Assembly (NCBI GenBank): GCA_041662295.1
Contig: JBAZSR010000001.1
Coordinates: 10,874 to 74,873 of the forward strand
DNA: 64,000 bases
Source of the DNA: JACQWX01 sp041662295
Lineage (GTDB): Bacteria; Elusimicrobiota; Elusimicrobia; UBA1565; UBA9628
Reading direction: 5' to 3'
Shown: piece by piece, positions 56,824 to 64,000 of the stretch
Numbering within the stretch: the stretch's first letter is position 1
How the letters are laid out: every line of letters begins with the position of its first letter
Translations under genes and position numbers: made by a program
Notes under the pieces: model-generated
What the model saw: the letters and a program-made list of their open reading frames with translations, nothing else
The model's database searches: none
Told to the model about the DNA's origin: nothing

Positions 56824-57672
56824 ATGGCTCGAAAGAATCGGATTCATGTCCCCGGGGCGGTTCACCATGTGACTTCGAGAGGAGATGGCGGCGAGGAGAT
56901 CTTCATCGTGCCGCGTGAGTGGGAGTCTTTCCTCGAATTGGTTGCGGAGGCACGCAAGACCATGCAATTCGAGTGGCTGGCGTATTGCTTGATGCCCAAT
57001 CATTTCCACCTGATTTTGCGGGTCTGGAGAGTTCCCTTGTGGAGCATCATGCAGAGGGTCAAAACGGCTTGGGCGATGCGCTTTAACCGGCGCAGAGAGA
57101 GGAAGGGACATGTCTTTGGAGGACGATTCATGTCCCGGCAGTGCGAGACCTCTGCAGACATAAAATCGGTGTTAAGGTATGTGCATCTCAATCCAGTGAA
57201 AGCCGGGTTGGTGGAAAAGGCCGAGGATTGGAGATGGTCCAGTCACCGGGAGTATCTTGGATCGAACGTGGAGGCGGGGCTGTGCGACAAGGGTTGGATG
57301 CTTGGCCTATTCGATCAAAAGAAGATAGAAGCGCACAGGGGGTATGCGGAATTCATGGGAGTCACGAGCCCAAGCGATTTCATGGTGAGCGCCGACGCAT
57401 TGTGCGTTGAAGGAAGGGAAGAACGGATGACCGGCGAAAGTGGTGAATTTAGGAAGGCGCCCTTGGACCTTCTTGCTGCAGCGGTCAGCGCTTCTTTGGG
57501 GATTCCCGCTGGACTGATGATGAGTCCCTGTCGAGTGCGCCAGGTATGTGCGGCGCGTAAGGTATTGGTTCAAATAGCGGTTGCCGAAGGCTATCGTGGA
57601 ATCGAGTTGGCGAGGGTCCTGGGGATTTCCAATCAAACAATCTCGAAGATGTTGCGATCTTCCAGCGGGTGA
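56824..57672 (+). CDS. REP-associated tyrosine transposase (Y1_Tnp) with DnaA-like C-terminus
   Basis: A 282-residue protein. The N-terminal HUH fold has MPNHFHLIL (His-U-His) near residue 58 and the catalytic tyrosine in LRYVHLNPVKAGLV near 120. RAYT hallmarks (ARKNRIHVPGAVHHVTSRG, HVFGGRFMSR) are clear. The last 80 residues form a separate helical domain with ELARVLGISNQTISKM, resembling the DnaA C-terminal helix-turn-helix. No frameshift; it may be active on the flanking repeats. Confidence 0.92.
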   Translation: MARKNRIHVPGAVHHVTSRGDGGEEIFIVPREWESFLELVAEARKTMQFEWLAYCLMPNHFHLILRVWRVPLWSIMQRVKTAWAMRFNRRRERKGHVFGGRFMSRQCETSADIKSVLRYVHLNPVKAGLVEKAEDWRWSSHREYLGSNVEAGLCDKGWMLGLFDQKKIEAHRGYAEFMGVTSPSDFMVSADALCVEGREERMTGESGEFRKAPLDLLAAAVSASLGIPAGLMMSPCRVRQVCAARKVLVQIAVAEGYRGIELARVLGISNQTISKMLRSSSG

Positions 57673-57734
57673 TAGGCTCTGTCGAAAATGATAAATCCAG
57701 GGGTTTGTACGAATTGGCTGTAGAAAACAAGTTT

Positions 57735-57756
57735 CATAAGTTGAGGTGTGACACCC
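57735..57756 (-). repeat. Right terminal inverted repeat of the RAYT element
   Basis: 22 bp, reverse complement of 56769-56790. It ends 3 bp before the HEAT-gene stop codon at 57760. Confidence 0.88.
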
Positions 57757-57759
57757 GAT

Positions 57760-59013
57760 TTATTGCCTCCAAAGATCATCGAGGGAGGAGCGGATACGGG
57801 CCACGGCTTCGCGGGGGCGGTCCTGGTCGGCGTTGGCCTGGAAGCGGGGGTCGTCCATGACGCCGGCGAGGAGCTTTTCAAGGGTGGGTATGGCGTTCTT
57901 GGCCCCGACCGCGGCCAGGCCAGCGGCCGCCGCTGCCACGACCTCGGGGTCCTTCTTCTCCAGGTAGCGCAGGAACACGGCTGCGGTTTTGGGGTCGCGG
58001 ACCAGGGCCAGGGTCTCGAGGGCCAACAGCTCGCCAGCGGGCCCGGGCTCAGATTGGAGCGCCCAGGACAGCATCGGGGTGGCCGTGTCCCGGATCGCGA
58101 GCAGGTCTCCGCGCTTGTCGAGGAGCGCTTTGTAGAGGAGCTTGCGGCCCCGCGAGCCCGTCGGATAGTGCTCGAAGAGCCGCAGGAGCACGCGCGTGGA
58201 GGGGAGGGTCCGCCCCCGGGTGAGGGCGAGTATGGCGAGGTGGGCGTTCTCCCAATCCTTGCCTTTCGGGTGGACGCCGAAGCTCCTGATCCAGCCTTCC
58301 AGAGGGCCGGGCTCATCGCAGCCGCTGCGGGCGACGCGGGAGAGCGCTTCCCGCAGGACCGGCGCAGGCAGAGCCTTGTCCTCGAGGCTCGCGCAGAGCG
58401 TCCGGTCGATGGCCTCGCGGGTCACGCAGTCGCGGACGTCCGGGTCCTGGGTCTCGTCGCAGAGGCCCTTGAGGAGGGGGAGGTAGGAGGCCGCGGCCGA
58501 GCGCAGTTCCGCCGGCGAGGCCGGGTCGAGCAGGATGCCCTTCACCGGGAAGAACACCGGGTAGCGCTTGATGAAGGTCATGAAGGTCAGGGCCCAGAGC
58601 CGGCTCTTCTCCAAGCGCAGGGGGTCCAAGGCGATGGCGGCCAGGCAGGGAACCGCTGAAACGCCCAGGGCCGTGATCGGGGCCTTGTACTCGCGGACGA
58701 CCTTGTCCACGCGGGAGAAGGTGCGGGCATCCTTCTCGGCCCCCTCCTGGACAAGGGCGTCCACGCGCAGGAAGATCCGGTTGACCTTCTCGCAAACCGT
58801 GGGCGGGGCCGCGGGCTTGGCCGCAGGGGCCGGGGATGGGCCGGCTGTCGGCGCGGGTGCGGTCGTCTTCTTCATCCGCCGGAAGTTCTTTTTGCGGGGC
58901 CGTCCGGCCGCTGGTTGGCCGGCGTCCTCGGAGCTCTGCGCAGAGGTCTGCGGGGCCGCGGGCAGGGCGGTCAGCAGGGCCAGGGCCAGCCCTGCGGCCC
59001 GGACCAGGGTCAT
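57760..59013 (-). CDS. Exported HEAT-repeat protein
   Basis: A 417-residue protein with signal peptide (LALALLTALPAAPQTSA), a Lys/Pro/Ala linker (35-72) and helical HEAT-like pairs through the C-terminus (LLALETLALVRDPKTAAVFLRY, DPEVVAAAAAGLAAVGAKNA). Likely a periplasmic scaffold. Similar in design to the protein at 36368-38014. It starts 10 bp downstream of metH on the same strand. Confidence 0.72.
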   Translation of the reverse strand: MTLVRAAGLALALLTALPAAPQTSAQSSEDAGQPAAGRPRKKNFRRMKKTTAPAPTAGPSPAPAAKPAAPPTVCEKVNRIFLRVDALVQEGAEKDARTFSRVDKVVREYKAPITALGVSAVPCLAAIALDPLRLEKSRLWALTFMTFIKRYPVFFPVKGILLDPASPAELRSAAASYLPLLKGLCDETQDPDVRDCVTREAIDRTLCASLEDKALPAPVLREALSRVARSGCDEPGPLEGWIRSFGVHPKGKDWENAHLAILALTRGRTLPSTRVLLRLFEHYPTGSRGRKLLYKALLDKRGDLLAIRDTATPMLSWALQSEPGPAGELLALETLALVRDPKTAAVFLRYLEKKDPEVVAAAAAGLAAVGAKNAIPTLEKLLAGVMDDPRFQANADQDRPREAVARIRSSLDDLWRQ

Positions 59014-59023
59014 GACCGCCTCA

Positions 59024-62000
59024 TCAGCCCGCGACCGCCTGGGTCTCGGGGGAGCCGGCCGCGAAGTAGCGGGCGGCCGGGTGGTGGAAGACCAGGGCGG
59101 AGACGCTCGCCTCGGGCTCCATCATGCAGCCGTCGGTCAGGGTGATGCCGGCGTTGTTGGCCGGGTCGATGAGGGCGAAGAGCTTGCGCTGGTCCTCGAT
59201 CCTGGGGCAGGCCGGGTAGCCGAAACTCACGCGCAGTCCCTGGTACTTGGCCTGGAACTTGTCCCGCATGGTCAGGTCAGGGGCGTCGGAGATGCCCCAG
59301 ATGGCGCGCAGACGCTCGTGGAGGAGCTCCGCGAAGCCCTCGGCGCTCTCGATGGCCAGGGCCTGCAGGGCATGGGACCGGACGTAGTCCCCGGCGGCCC
59401 GCCACTTCTCGGAGAGCGCGGCCACGCCGTGGCCGCAGGTGACCGCGAAGAGGGCCACGTAGTCCATCTTCCCGGAGGTCGCGGGAGCGACCCAGTCCGC
59501 GATGCAGCGCCTCTCGCCTCCGGTCTGCCTGGGGAAGGTGAAGGTCTCGACGACCCTCTTGCCCGTGGCGTTCTCGTAGAGGATGATGGAGTCTCCGTCC
59601 GAGTGCGCCGCGAAGAACCGGTAGACCCCGCGGGGCTTGATGATCCCCTTGGCCGCGACCTCGGCCTGCAGGGCCTCGACCTTGGCCTTGAGCTCCATGG
59701 CCTTGGGCTCGTTGTCCGCGAAGGACTTTTCCACGGACTTGAGGCCCAGGTGCTTGCCGTAGAGCATGACCGGGTTGATGTAGGGGAAGATCTGGCTGAC
59801 GGAGACGTCCGAGGCCAGGTGGAGCGTGAGGTCCCGGGGCGCCGGGATGGACGGCGCCGGGGTCTTGGCCGGACCCGCCGGAGCCGCGGGTCCCACGGAC
59901 GGGCCGGCGAGGGCCGCGGTGGAACCGGCCAAAGACGCATCGGCCGAGGTCTCGGACGAGGCCTTGGCCGATGCGAGCATGCTCTCGCGCTTGGCCGGGT
60001 CGCTCAGGCCCGACATGACGGCGAGGCCCTTCATGGCGTCGCGGCAGAAGAAAACCGGCCCCTTGTAGCGCGGCGCGATCTTCATGGAGGTGAACTTCTG
60101 GGACAGGGCCGCGCCTCCGATGAGCAGGGGGACGTCGATGCCAGCGTGGCTGAGGTCCTCGGCCGTCAGGGCCATCTGCTCCGCGGACTTGACCAGCAGG
60201 CCTGAAAGGCCGATCGCGTCCGGCTTGTGCTCGCGGACACCTGCCACGAGGGTCTCCGGGGGAACCTTGATCCCTAAGTCCACGATCTCGAACCCGTTGT
60301 TCTTGAGGATGATGTGCACGAGGTTCTTGCCGATCTCGTGGACGTCGCCCTTGACCGTGGCGAGGAGGAACTTCCCCCTGCTGGCTGAGTCGCCCTTCTC
60401 CATGTGGGGCTCGAGCAGGGTCACCGCGGCCTTCATGGCCTCCGCGGACTGGAGCACCTCGGCCACGATGAGTTCGTTGGCCGCAAAGCGCCTCCCGACC
60501 TCGGCCATGCCCTTCATGAGGGGGCCGTTGACGATCTCAAGGGGCTTCATTCGGCCGAGGAGTTCGGCCACGGCCTCTGGCAGGCCCTGCTTGGAGCCTT
60601 CGAGCACGCAGCGCTCCAGGCGCTCCTCAGCGGGCAGGTCCGCGGCAGGCGGCGCGGCCGGTCCGGTCGGTGCGGCCTTGAACCGGGCCGCGAACTCGGC
60701 CAGGGGGTCGCTGCCCGGCGGGAAGGCGGGGTCTCCCGGGCCCTTCCAGGTCAGCAGGGCCTCGGCGAGCTTCCGGTCCGCCTCAGGCAGGGTGGAATAG
60801 CGCGCGAGCTTGCTTGCGTTGACGATGGCGCAGTCCAGGCCCGCTTGGACGCACTGATAGAGGAAGACGGCGTTCAAGACCTCGCGGCCGGCCAGGGGCA
60901 GGCCGAAGGACACGTTCGAGACCCCGAGGATGGTCTTGGATTTCGGAAGGGCCTTCTTGATCAGCCGGATCCCCTCGATGGTCTCGACCGCGGAGCCCCA
61001 GTAGTTCTTGTCGCCAGAGGCGGCCGGGAAGACCAGGGAGTCGAAGAAGAGGTCCTCGGCAGGCATGCCGTGCTTCTTGACGAGGATGTCATGGGCCCGC
61101 TGGCAGACCGCGAGTTTGCGCTCGCGGGTCAGGGCCATGCCCGCGGCCTTGTCTTCGTCGATGGCGCCCACGACCAGGGCCGCGCCGTGCCTGCGGGCCA
61201 GGGCAGCCACTGAGGCGAGCTTGGCCTCTCCGTCCTCGAGATTGACCGAGTTGATGACGCACTTGCCCGGGCAAAGCTCGAGCGCCGCTTCCATGACCGC
61301 GGGGTCCGTGGAGTCGATCATGATGGGGGCCCGGACCTTCTTGAGAAGGTGGCCGAGGAAGGCCGTCACGTCGGCTTTTTCCTCGCGCTCCGGGTTGGAG
61401 AGGCAGACGTCAAGGATCTGCGCCCCGGATTTGACCTGCGCCCGGCCGGTCTCCGCGGCCTCCTCGAAGGCGCCTTTGACGATGAGCTCCTTGAAGGCCT
61501 TGGAGCCCAGCACGTTGGCCCTCTCGCCCACGAGCACGGGCCGGTTCTTGTCCTCGAGCGCCAGGGCCTCCAGGCCCGCGATCATGGAGGGACGCTTCCT
61601 GCTCGGCTGGCGTGGAGGGGTCCCTGCGGCCATGGCCGCCATGAGCCGGATGTGGGCCGGGGTCGTGCCGCAGCAGCCGCCCACGATGTTGACCCAGCCC
61701 TGGGAGCAGAAGCGCTCGATGTACTTCGCCAGGGCCGCGGGAGAGTCGGAGTACTTGCCGTTCTCGTCGGGCATGCCCGCGTTGGGGTAGGCCAGCGTGG
61801 GGAAGCGGCACATCCCCGAGAGGGTGCGCAGGTGGTCCGTCATGAAGGCCGCGCCTGTGGCGCAGTTCATCCCTAAGGCGAGGAGGTCCCGATGCGCGAG
61901 GGAGGCGTAAAGCGCTTCGATGGTCTGGCCGCCCAGCATGGTGCCGGAGCTCTCGATGGACACGGAGACCATGACCGGCACGCTCCGCCCGAGCGCCGCG

Positions 62001-62578
62001 AAGGCGTCGTCTGCGCCGGCGAGCGCGGCCTTGAGGTTCAGGGTGTCCTGCTGGGTCTCGATGAGGAGCAGGTCGCACCCGGCGTCCACGAGGTCCGTGG
62101 CCCAGGCCTTGGCCCCTTCCCGGACCTGGCCGAAGGTGATGCCTCCCGTGACCGAGATGGTCTTGGTGCCTGGCCCCATGGAGCCGGCCACGAACCTGGG
62201 CTGGCGCGGGGTGGAGTGCTTCTTGGCGCATTTGAGCGCGAGCTCGACAGCCGCCCGGTTGATCTCCGAGGCCTTGGCGCTGATGCCGTACTCCTCGAGG
62301 ACCCAAGGGACCGCGCCGAAGGTATTGGTCTCGATGATGTCCGCCCCGGCCTGGAGGTACGACTCGTGGATGGAGGCGATGACGTCCTTCCTGGTCAAGA
62401 CGAGGTGCTCGTTGCAGCCCTCGAGCTCGGGGCCGCCGAAGTCCGCGGCTTTCAGGCCCTTGGTCTGGAGCTCCGTGCCCATGGCTCCGTCGAGCACGAG
62501 GATGCGGGTCCCGAGCAGCTTCTGGAGCTCCTCAAGCCTGCCGCGGTCGGCTTTGGACGTCTTTTTTTTCGGGGGCAT
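59024..62578 (-). CDS. metH: Cobalamin-dependent methionine synthase
   Basis: An 1184-residue four-domain enzyme. Homocysteine domain (1-330) with zinc cysteines in LGMNCATG and VGGCCGTTP; methyltetrahydrofolate domain (about 350-610); cobalamin domain with GDVHEIGKN near residue 745, whose His is the lower ligand; then an Ala/Ser/Pro linker and the activation domain ending with RVSFGYPACPRIEDQRKLF near 1120. All modules are present, so it should methylate homocysteine and be reactivated by SAM. Requires B12, perhaps imported through the TonB receptor, which is inference. Confidence 0.96.
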   Translation of the reverse strand: MPPKKKTSKADRGRLEELQKLLGTRILVLDGAMGTELQTKGLKAADFGGPELEGCNEHLVLTRKDVIASIHESYLQAGADIIETNTFGAVPWVLEEYGISAKASEINRAAVELALKCAKKHSTPRQPRFVAGSMGPGTKTISVTGGITFGQVREGAKAWATDLVDAGCDLLLIETQQDTLNLKAALAGADDAFAALGRSVPVMVSVSIESSGTMLGGQTIEALYASLAHRDLLALGMNCATGAAFMTDHLRTLSGMCRFPTLAYPNAGMPDENGKYSDSPAALAKYIERFCSQGWVNIVGGCCGTTPAHIRLMAAMAAGTPPRQPSRKRPSMIAGLEALALEDKNRPVLVGERANVLGSKAFKELIVKGAFEEAAETGRAQVKSGAQILDVCLSNPEREEKADVTAFLGHLLKKVRAPIMIDSTDPAVMEAALELCPGKCVINSVNLEDGEAKLASVAALARRHGAALVVGAIDEDKAAGMALTRERKLAVCQRAHDILVKKHGMPAEDLFFDSLVFPAASGDKNYWGSAVETIEGIRLIKKALPKSKTILGVSNVSFGLPLAGREVLNAVFLYQCVQAGLDCAIVNASKLARYSTLPEADRKLAEALLTWKGPGDPAFPPGSDPLAEFAARFKAAPTGPAAPPAADLPAEERLERCVLEGSKQGLPEAVAELLGRMKPLEIVNGPLMKGMAEVGRRFAANELIVAEVLQSAEAMKAAVTLLEPHMEKGDSASRGKFLLATVKGDVHEIGKNLVHIILKNNGFEIVDLGIKVPPETLVAGVREHKPDAIGLSGLLVKSAEQMALTAEDLSHAGIDVPLLIGGAALSQKFTSMKIAPRYKGPVFFCRDAMKGLAVMSGLSDPAKRESMLASAKASSETSADASLAGSTAALAGPSVGPAAPAGPAKTPAPSIPAPRDLTLHLASDVSVSQIFPYINPVMLYGKHLGLKSVEKSFADNEPKAMELKAKVEALQAEVAAKGIIKPRGVYRFFAAHSDGDSIILYENATGKRVVETFTFPRQTGGERRCIADWVAPATSGKMDYVALFAVTCGHGVAALSEKWRAAGDYVRSHALQALAIESAEGFAELLHERLRAIWGISDAPDLTMRDKFQAKYQGLRVSFGYPACPRIEDQRKLFALIDPANNAGITLTDGCMMEPEASVSALVFHHPAARYFAAGSPETQAVAG

Positions 62579-62593
62579 GGATCGGGTGACTCC

Positions 62594-63040
62594 TTAGACT
62601 CCCCAGTACCACTTGATCTTCTCTTCAGCGACCGGGGGCTTGGCCGACTTCAGGCGCAGGGCTTCGACGAGGGTCTTCAAGCTGTTCTGCGTCTTGGCGG
62701 AAAGGGTGAAGGAAACGCCGTATTGGTTGCCGCGGGAACCGCCCTCCGAGGCCGCGCGCGCGACCTGGCCAGCCACGGTGAGCACGGCGTTGTTCCAGGC
62801 GATCTGGAATCTGTAGATGGTGCCCTTCTTGAGCTCCATCGGGCAGTGCAGGAGGATGCCGCCCATGCTGATGTCGTGGACGCGGCCGTTGCCGATGCGG
62901 GCTGGGTGGTCGCCTCCCCAGACCGCGGCCGGCAGGTCGCAAGCATACCGCGCGTAGACGCGCTTTGCCTGCTTCTCCGCATCGAAGGTGCGGCGCTGCT
63001 GGCCTGGGTCCCCGCCGAAGGGATTCGGGCGTCCGAACAT
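62594..63040 (-). CDS. PilZ-domain protein
   Basis: A 148-residue protein with the c-di-GMP binding signatures RVYAR (RxxxR, residues 27-31) and DISMGGILL ((D/N)xSxxG). Single domain with beta-barrel pattern. Binds c-di-GMP by family; output partner unknown. 15 bp upstream of metH in transcription order. Confidence 0.85.
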   Translation of the reverse strand: MFGRPNPFGGDPGQQRRTFDAEKQAKRVYARYACDLPAAVWGGDHPARIGNGRVHDISMGGILLHCPMELKKGTIYRFQIAWNNAVLTVAGQVARAASEGGSRGNQYGVSFTLSAKTQNSLKTLVEALRLKSAKPPVAEEKIKWYWGV

Positions 63041-63077
63041 GGGGTGATTTTAGCAGTTTGGCGGATAGGCTCGCTTC

Positions 63078-63761
63078 TTAGGGAAGGCGGACGCCGTCCG
63101 AGCGGCCGTGGCCCGTGAACGCATCCGCGAGGGACAGCTCGATGTTCGTCCCTGCGATGGCGCGGCTGAATTCCTGCCTCGCGGATGCGGCGAGTTCTTC
63201 GCAGGAGGATCTCGGCTCCAGCGCACGGATGGCGTGCAGGAGCCCGAGCCCGCCCCGGACGGCCGTCCTGGCATGGTCGTCCTCGTGCCTTGTCAGCGCG
63301 GTCATGTACCTTTGCCACTTCCGGTGGAGCCGTTTGGAGGTCCGAGGCCCTGGCGCCCAATGGGGGTAGAGCTGGGTCAGGGCGAGCGTTGCCGTGACAT
63401 TCGTGATCGCGCAGTTTTCGTTGACAACGGCGTAGGAGAATCGCCAAGCGAGGCGGTATTCCGTCAGGCCGGCGTACCTGCGTCCGGTGCGGCGGTCCTT
63501 CGGGCCCGATGCCGCGAGGCCGGCCCGAAGGGCGGAGGCCGTGGCCCCCTCCACCGGGTAGTAATGGACCTCATGCCGGATTTCGAGGTCCGGGTCCGGG
63601 CTCGTCGTTGGGGCGTCGGCCGCGGGGTTGGGAACGCCGGCTCCGGCCTGCCTGAAGGTCTGGCTCGATGCCGGGAGGGGCAGGGAGGCTCCCAAGCCGA
63701 GGCCGGCTGCGGCAAGAACGAGGGTCGAGGTCGAGAATAACGACCGCCTATCCCGCTTCAT
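63078..63761 (-). CDS. DUF922-type secreted zinc protease
   Basis: A 227-residue protein from ATG 63761. Signal region (LFSTSTLVLAAAGLGLGASLPL), then EVHYYPVEGATASALRAGL and WRFSYAVVNENCAITNVTATL as in DUF922 proteins, with the zinc-site motif RHEDDHARTAV (HExxH). Secretion and peptidase activity inferred from family. Confidence 0.78.
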   Translation of the reverse strand: MKRDRRSLFSTSTLVLAAAGLGLGASLPLPASSQTFRQAGAGVPNPAADAPTTSPDPDLEIRHEVHYYPVEGATASALRAGLAASGPKDRRTGRRYAGLTEYRLAWRFSYAVVNENCAITNVTATLALTQLYPHWAPGPRTSKRLHRKWQRYMTALTRHEDDHARTAVRGGLGLLHAIRALEPRSSCEELAASARQEFSRAIAGTNIELSLADAFTGHGRSDGVRLP

Positions 63762-63874
63762 CACGCTATCAGGATAGCCGGGACGGCTCAAGTCTCTCTT
63801 AGCGGGCCGCTAACTTATCCTTAACCGGAGGGGAGGCGGAGCGGGGGGGAGGGGGGCAGGGGTGCCGGGGAAGG

Positions 63875-64000
63875 TCAGGCCCTGGCAGCGTCAGGGGGGC
63901 CGTCGAGCACGGTGCGCACCTTCAGGGCGAGGCCATGCCCAGTGAACGGCTTATAGAGGAACGCCAGGCCCGGCTCCAGCACCCCGTGTTCCACGATGGC
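63875..64000 (-). CDS. C-terminal end of a response-regulator receiver domain, partial
   Basis: Minus-strand frame open from the window edge to TGA 63877-63875 (41 residues). FLYKPFTGHGLALKVRTVLD matches the end of receiver domains (conserved Lys in KPF). As the domain is at the protein end, a hybrid histidine kinase or single-domain regulator is likely. The rest lies outside the window. Confidence 0.75.
   Translation of the reverse strand, partial: AIVEHGVLEPGLAFLYKPFTGHGLALKVRTVLDGPPDAARA

Larger units (their letters stand above)
56769..57756. mobile_element. RAYT element bounded by 22-bp perfect inverted repeats
   Basis: Left end 56769-56790 and right end 57735-57756 are exact reverse complements. 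Inside each, AACTTA-type direct repeats follow. The element carries only the tyrosine transposase and inserts between coaD and the HEAT gene, whose stop begins 4 bp past the right end. Confidence 0.85.

Overview
The window is a GC-rich bacterial chromosome segment, about two thirds G+C by eye, with tightly packed genes, many 1-14 bp overlaps and frequent GTG starts. It contains a probable replication origin with dnaA-dnaN-dciA-gyrB-gyrA and a parA-parB pair. A TonB-dependent receptor, many signal peptides and a periplasmic Spy-like protein indicate a Gram-negative envelope. A regulatory mannose-family PTS with hprK, a serS-gyrA neighbourhood, a deoxyhypusine-synthase-like polyamine cluster and a transposase with a DnaA-like tail fit a deep-branching diderm, for example Elusimicrobiota or a deltaproteobacterial relative. 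That placement is inference: no rRNA gene is present to fix it.

Layout. 1-996: a DUF4143-type ATPase running off the left edge. 1047-9570 (minus): one long operon, hpf-hprK-rapZ-EIIA-EIIB-EIIC-EIID-ptsH-ptsI-lepA, behind a near-consensus promoter. 9571-9822: probable oriC with DnaA boxes, one covering the dnaA start codon. 9815-18531 (plus): dnaA, dnaN, dciA-like, gyrB, gyrA and an exported protein. 18534-20744: serS, interrupted by a 10-N assembly gap, then an HD-domain protein. 20787-25766: cyclic-nucleotide-binding protein, PhoB/PhoR-like pair, PhoU-like protein and two tandem PiT transporters, with an 11-bp-phased Pho-box-like repeat before the PhoU-like gene. 25733-30007 (minus): degenerate LAGLIDADG protein, parA, parB, exported protein and asd, all coupled.

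30258-40160 holds a second cyclic-nucleotide-binding protein, a polyamine-type cluster (deoxyhypusine-synthase-like, agmatinase-like, HDAC-like), a HAD-fold protein without its catalytic acids, TatD, and envelope-anchored repeat proteins. 40294-43454 looks accessory: Xre regulator, ADP-ribosylglycohydrolase, RNase-H-like nuclease, second DUF4143 ATPase with a leaderless palindromic promoter, and tRNA-Met. 43499-52000 holds a TonB-dependent receptor, a Cas4-like/DEDD nuclease fusion, surE, a Spy-like protein, a squalene/phytoene synthase, a macro-domain and nucleoside-phosphorylase pair, and an NYN/PIN protein. 52032-59013 holds an M3 peptidase homologue lacking its HEXXH site, an M14 carboxypeptidase, a PrcB-domain protein, coaD, a REP-associated tyrosine transposase with perfect 22-bp inverted ends, and a HEAT protein. 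59024-64000 holds metH, a PilZ protein, a DUF922-type protease and the C-terminal end of a receiver domain.

The strongest candidates for follow-up are the transposase element together with a nearby long inverted repeat sharing its core, the two pseudo-enzymes, the phased Pho box, the palindromic leaderless promoters of the two DUF4143 genes, the degenerate LAGLIDADG protein in front of parAB, and a dispersed 75-bp repeat found twice.
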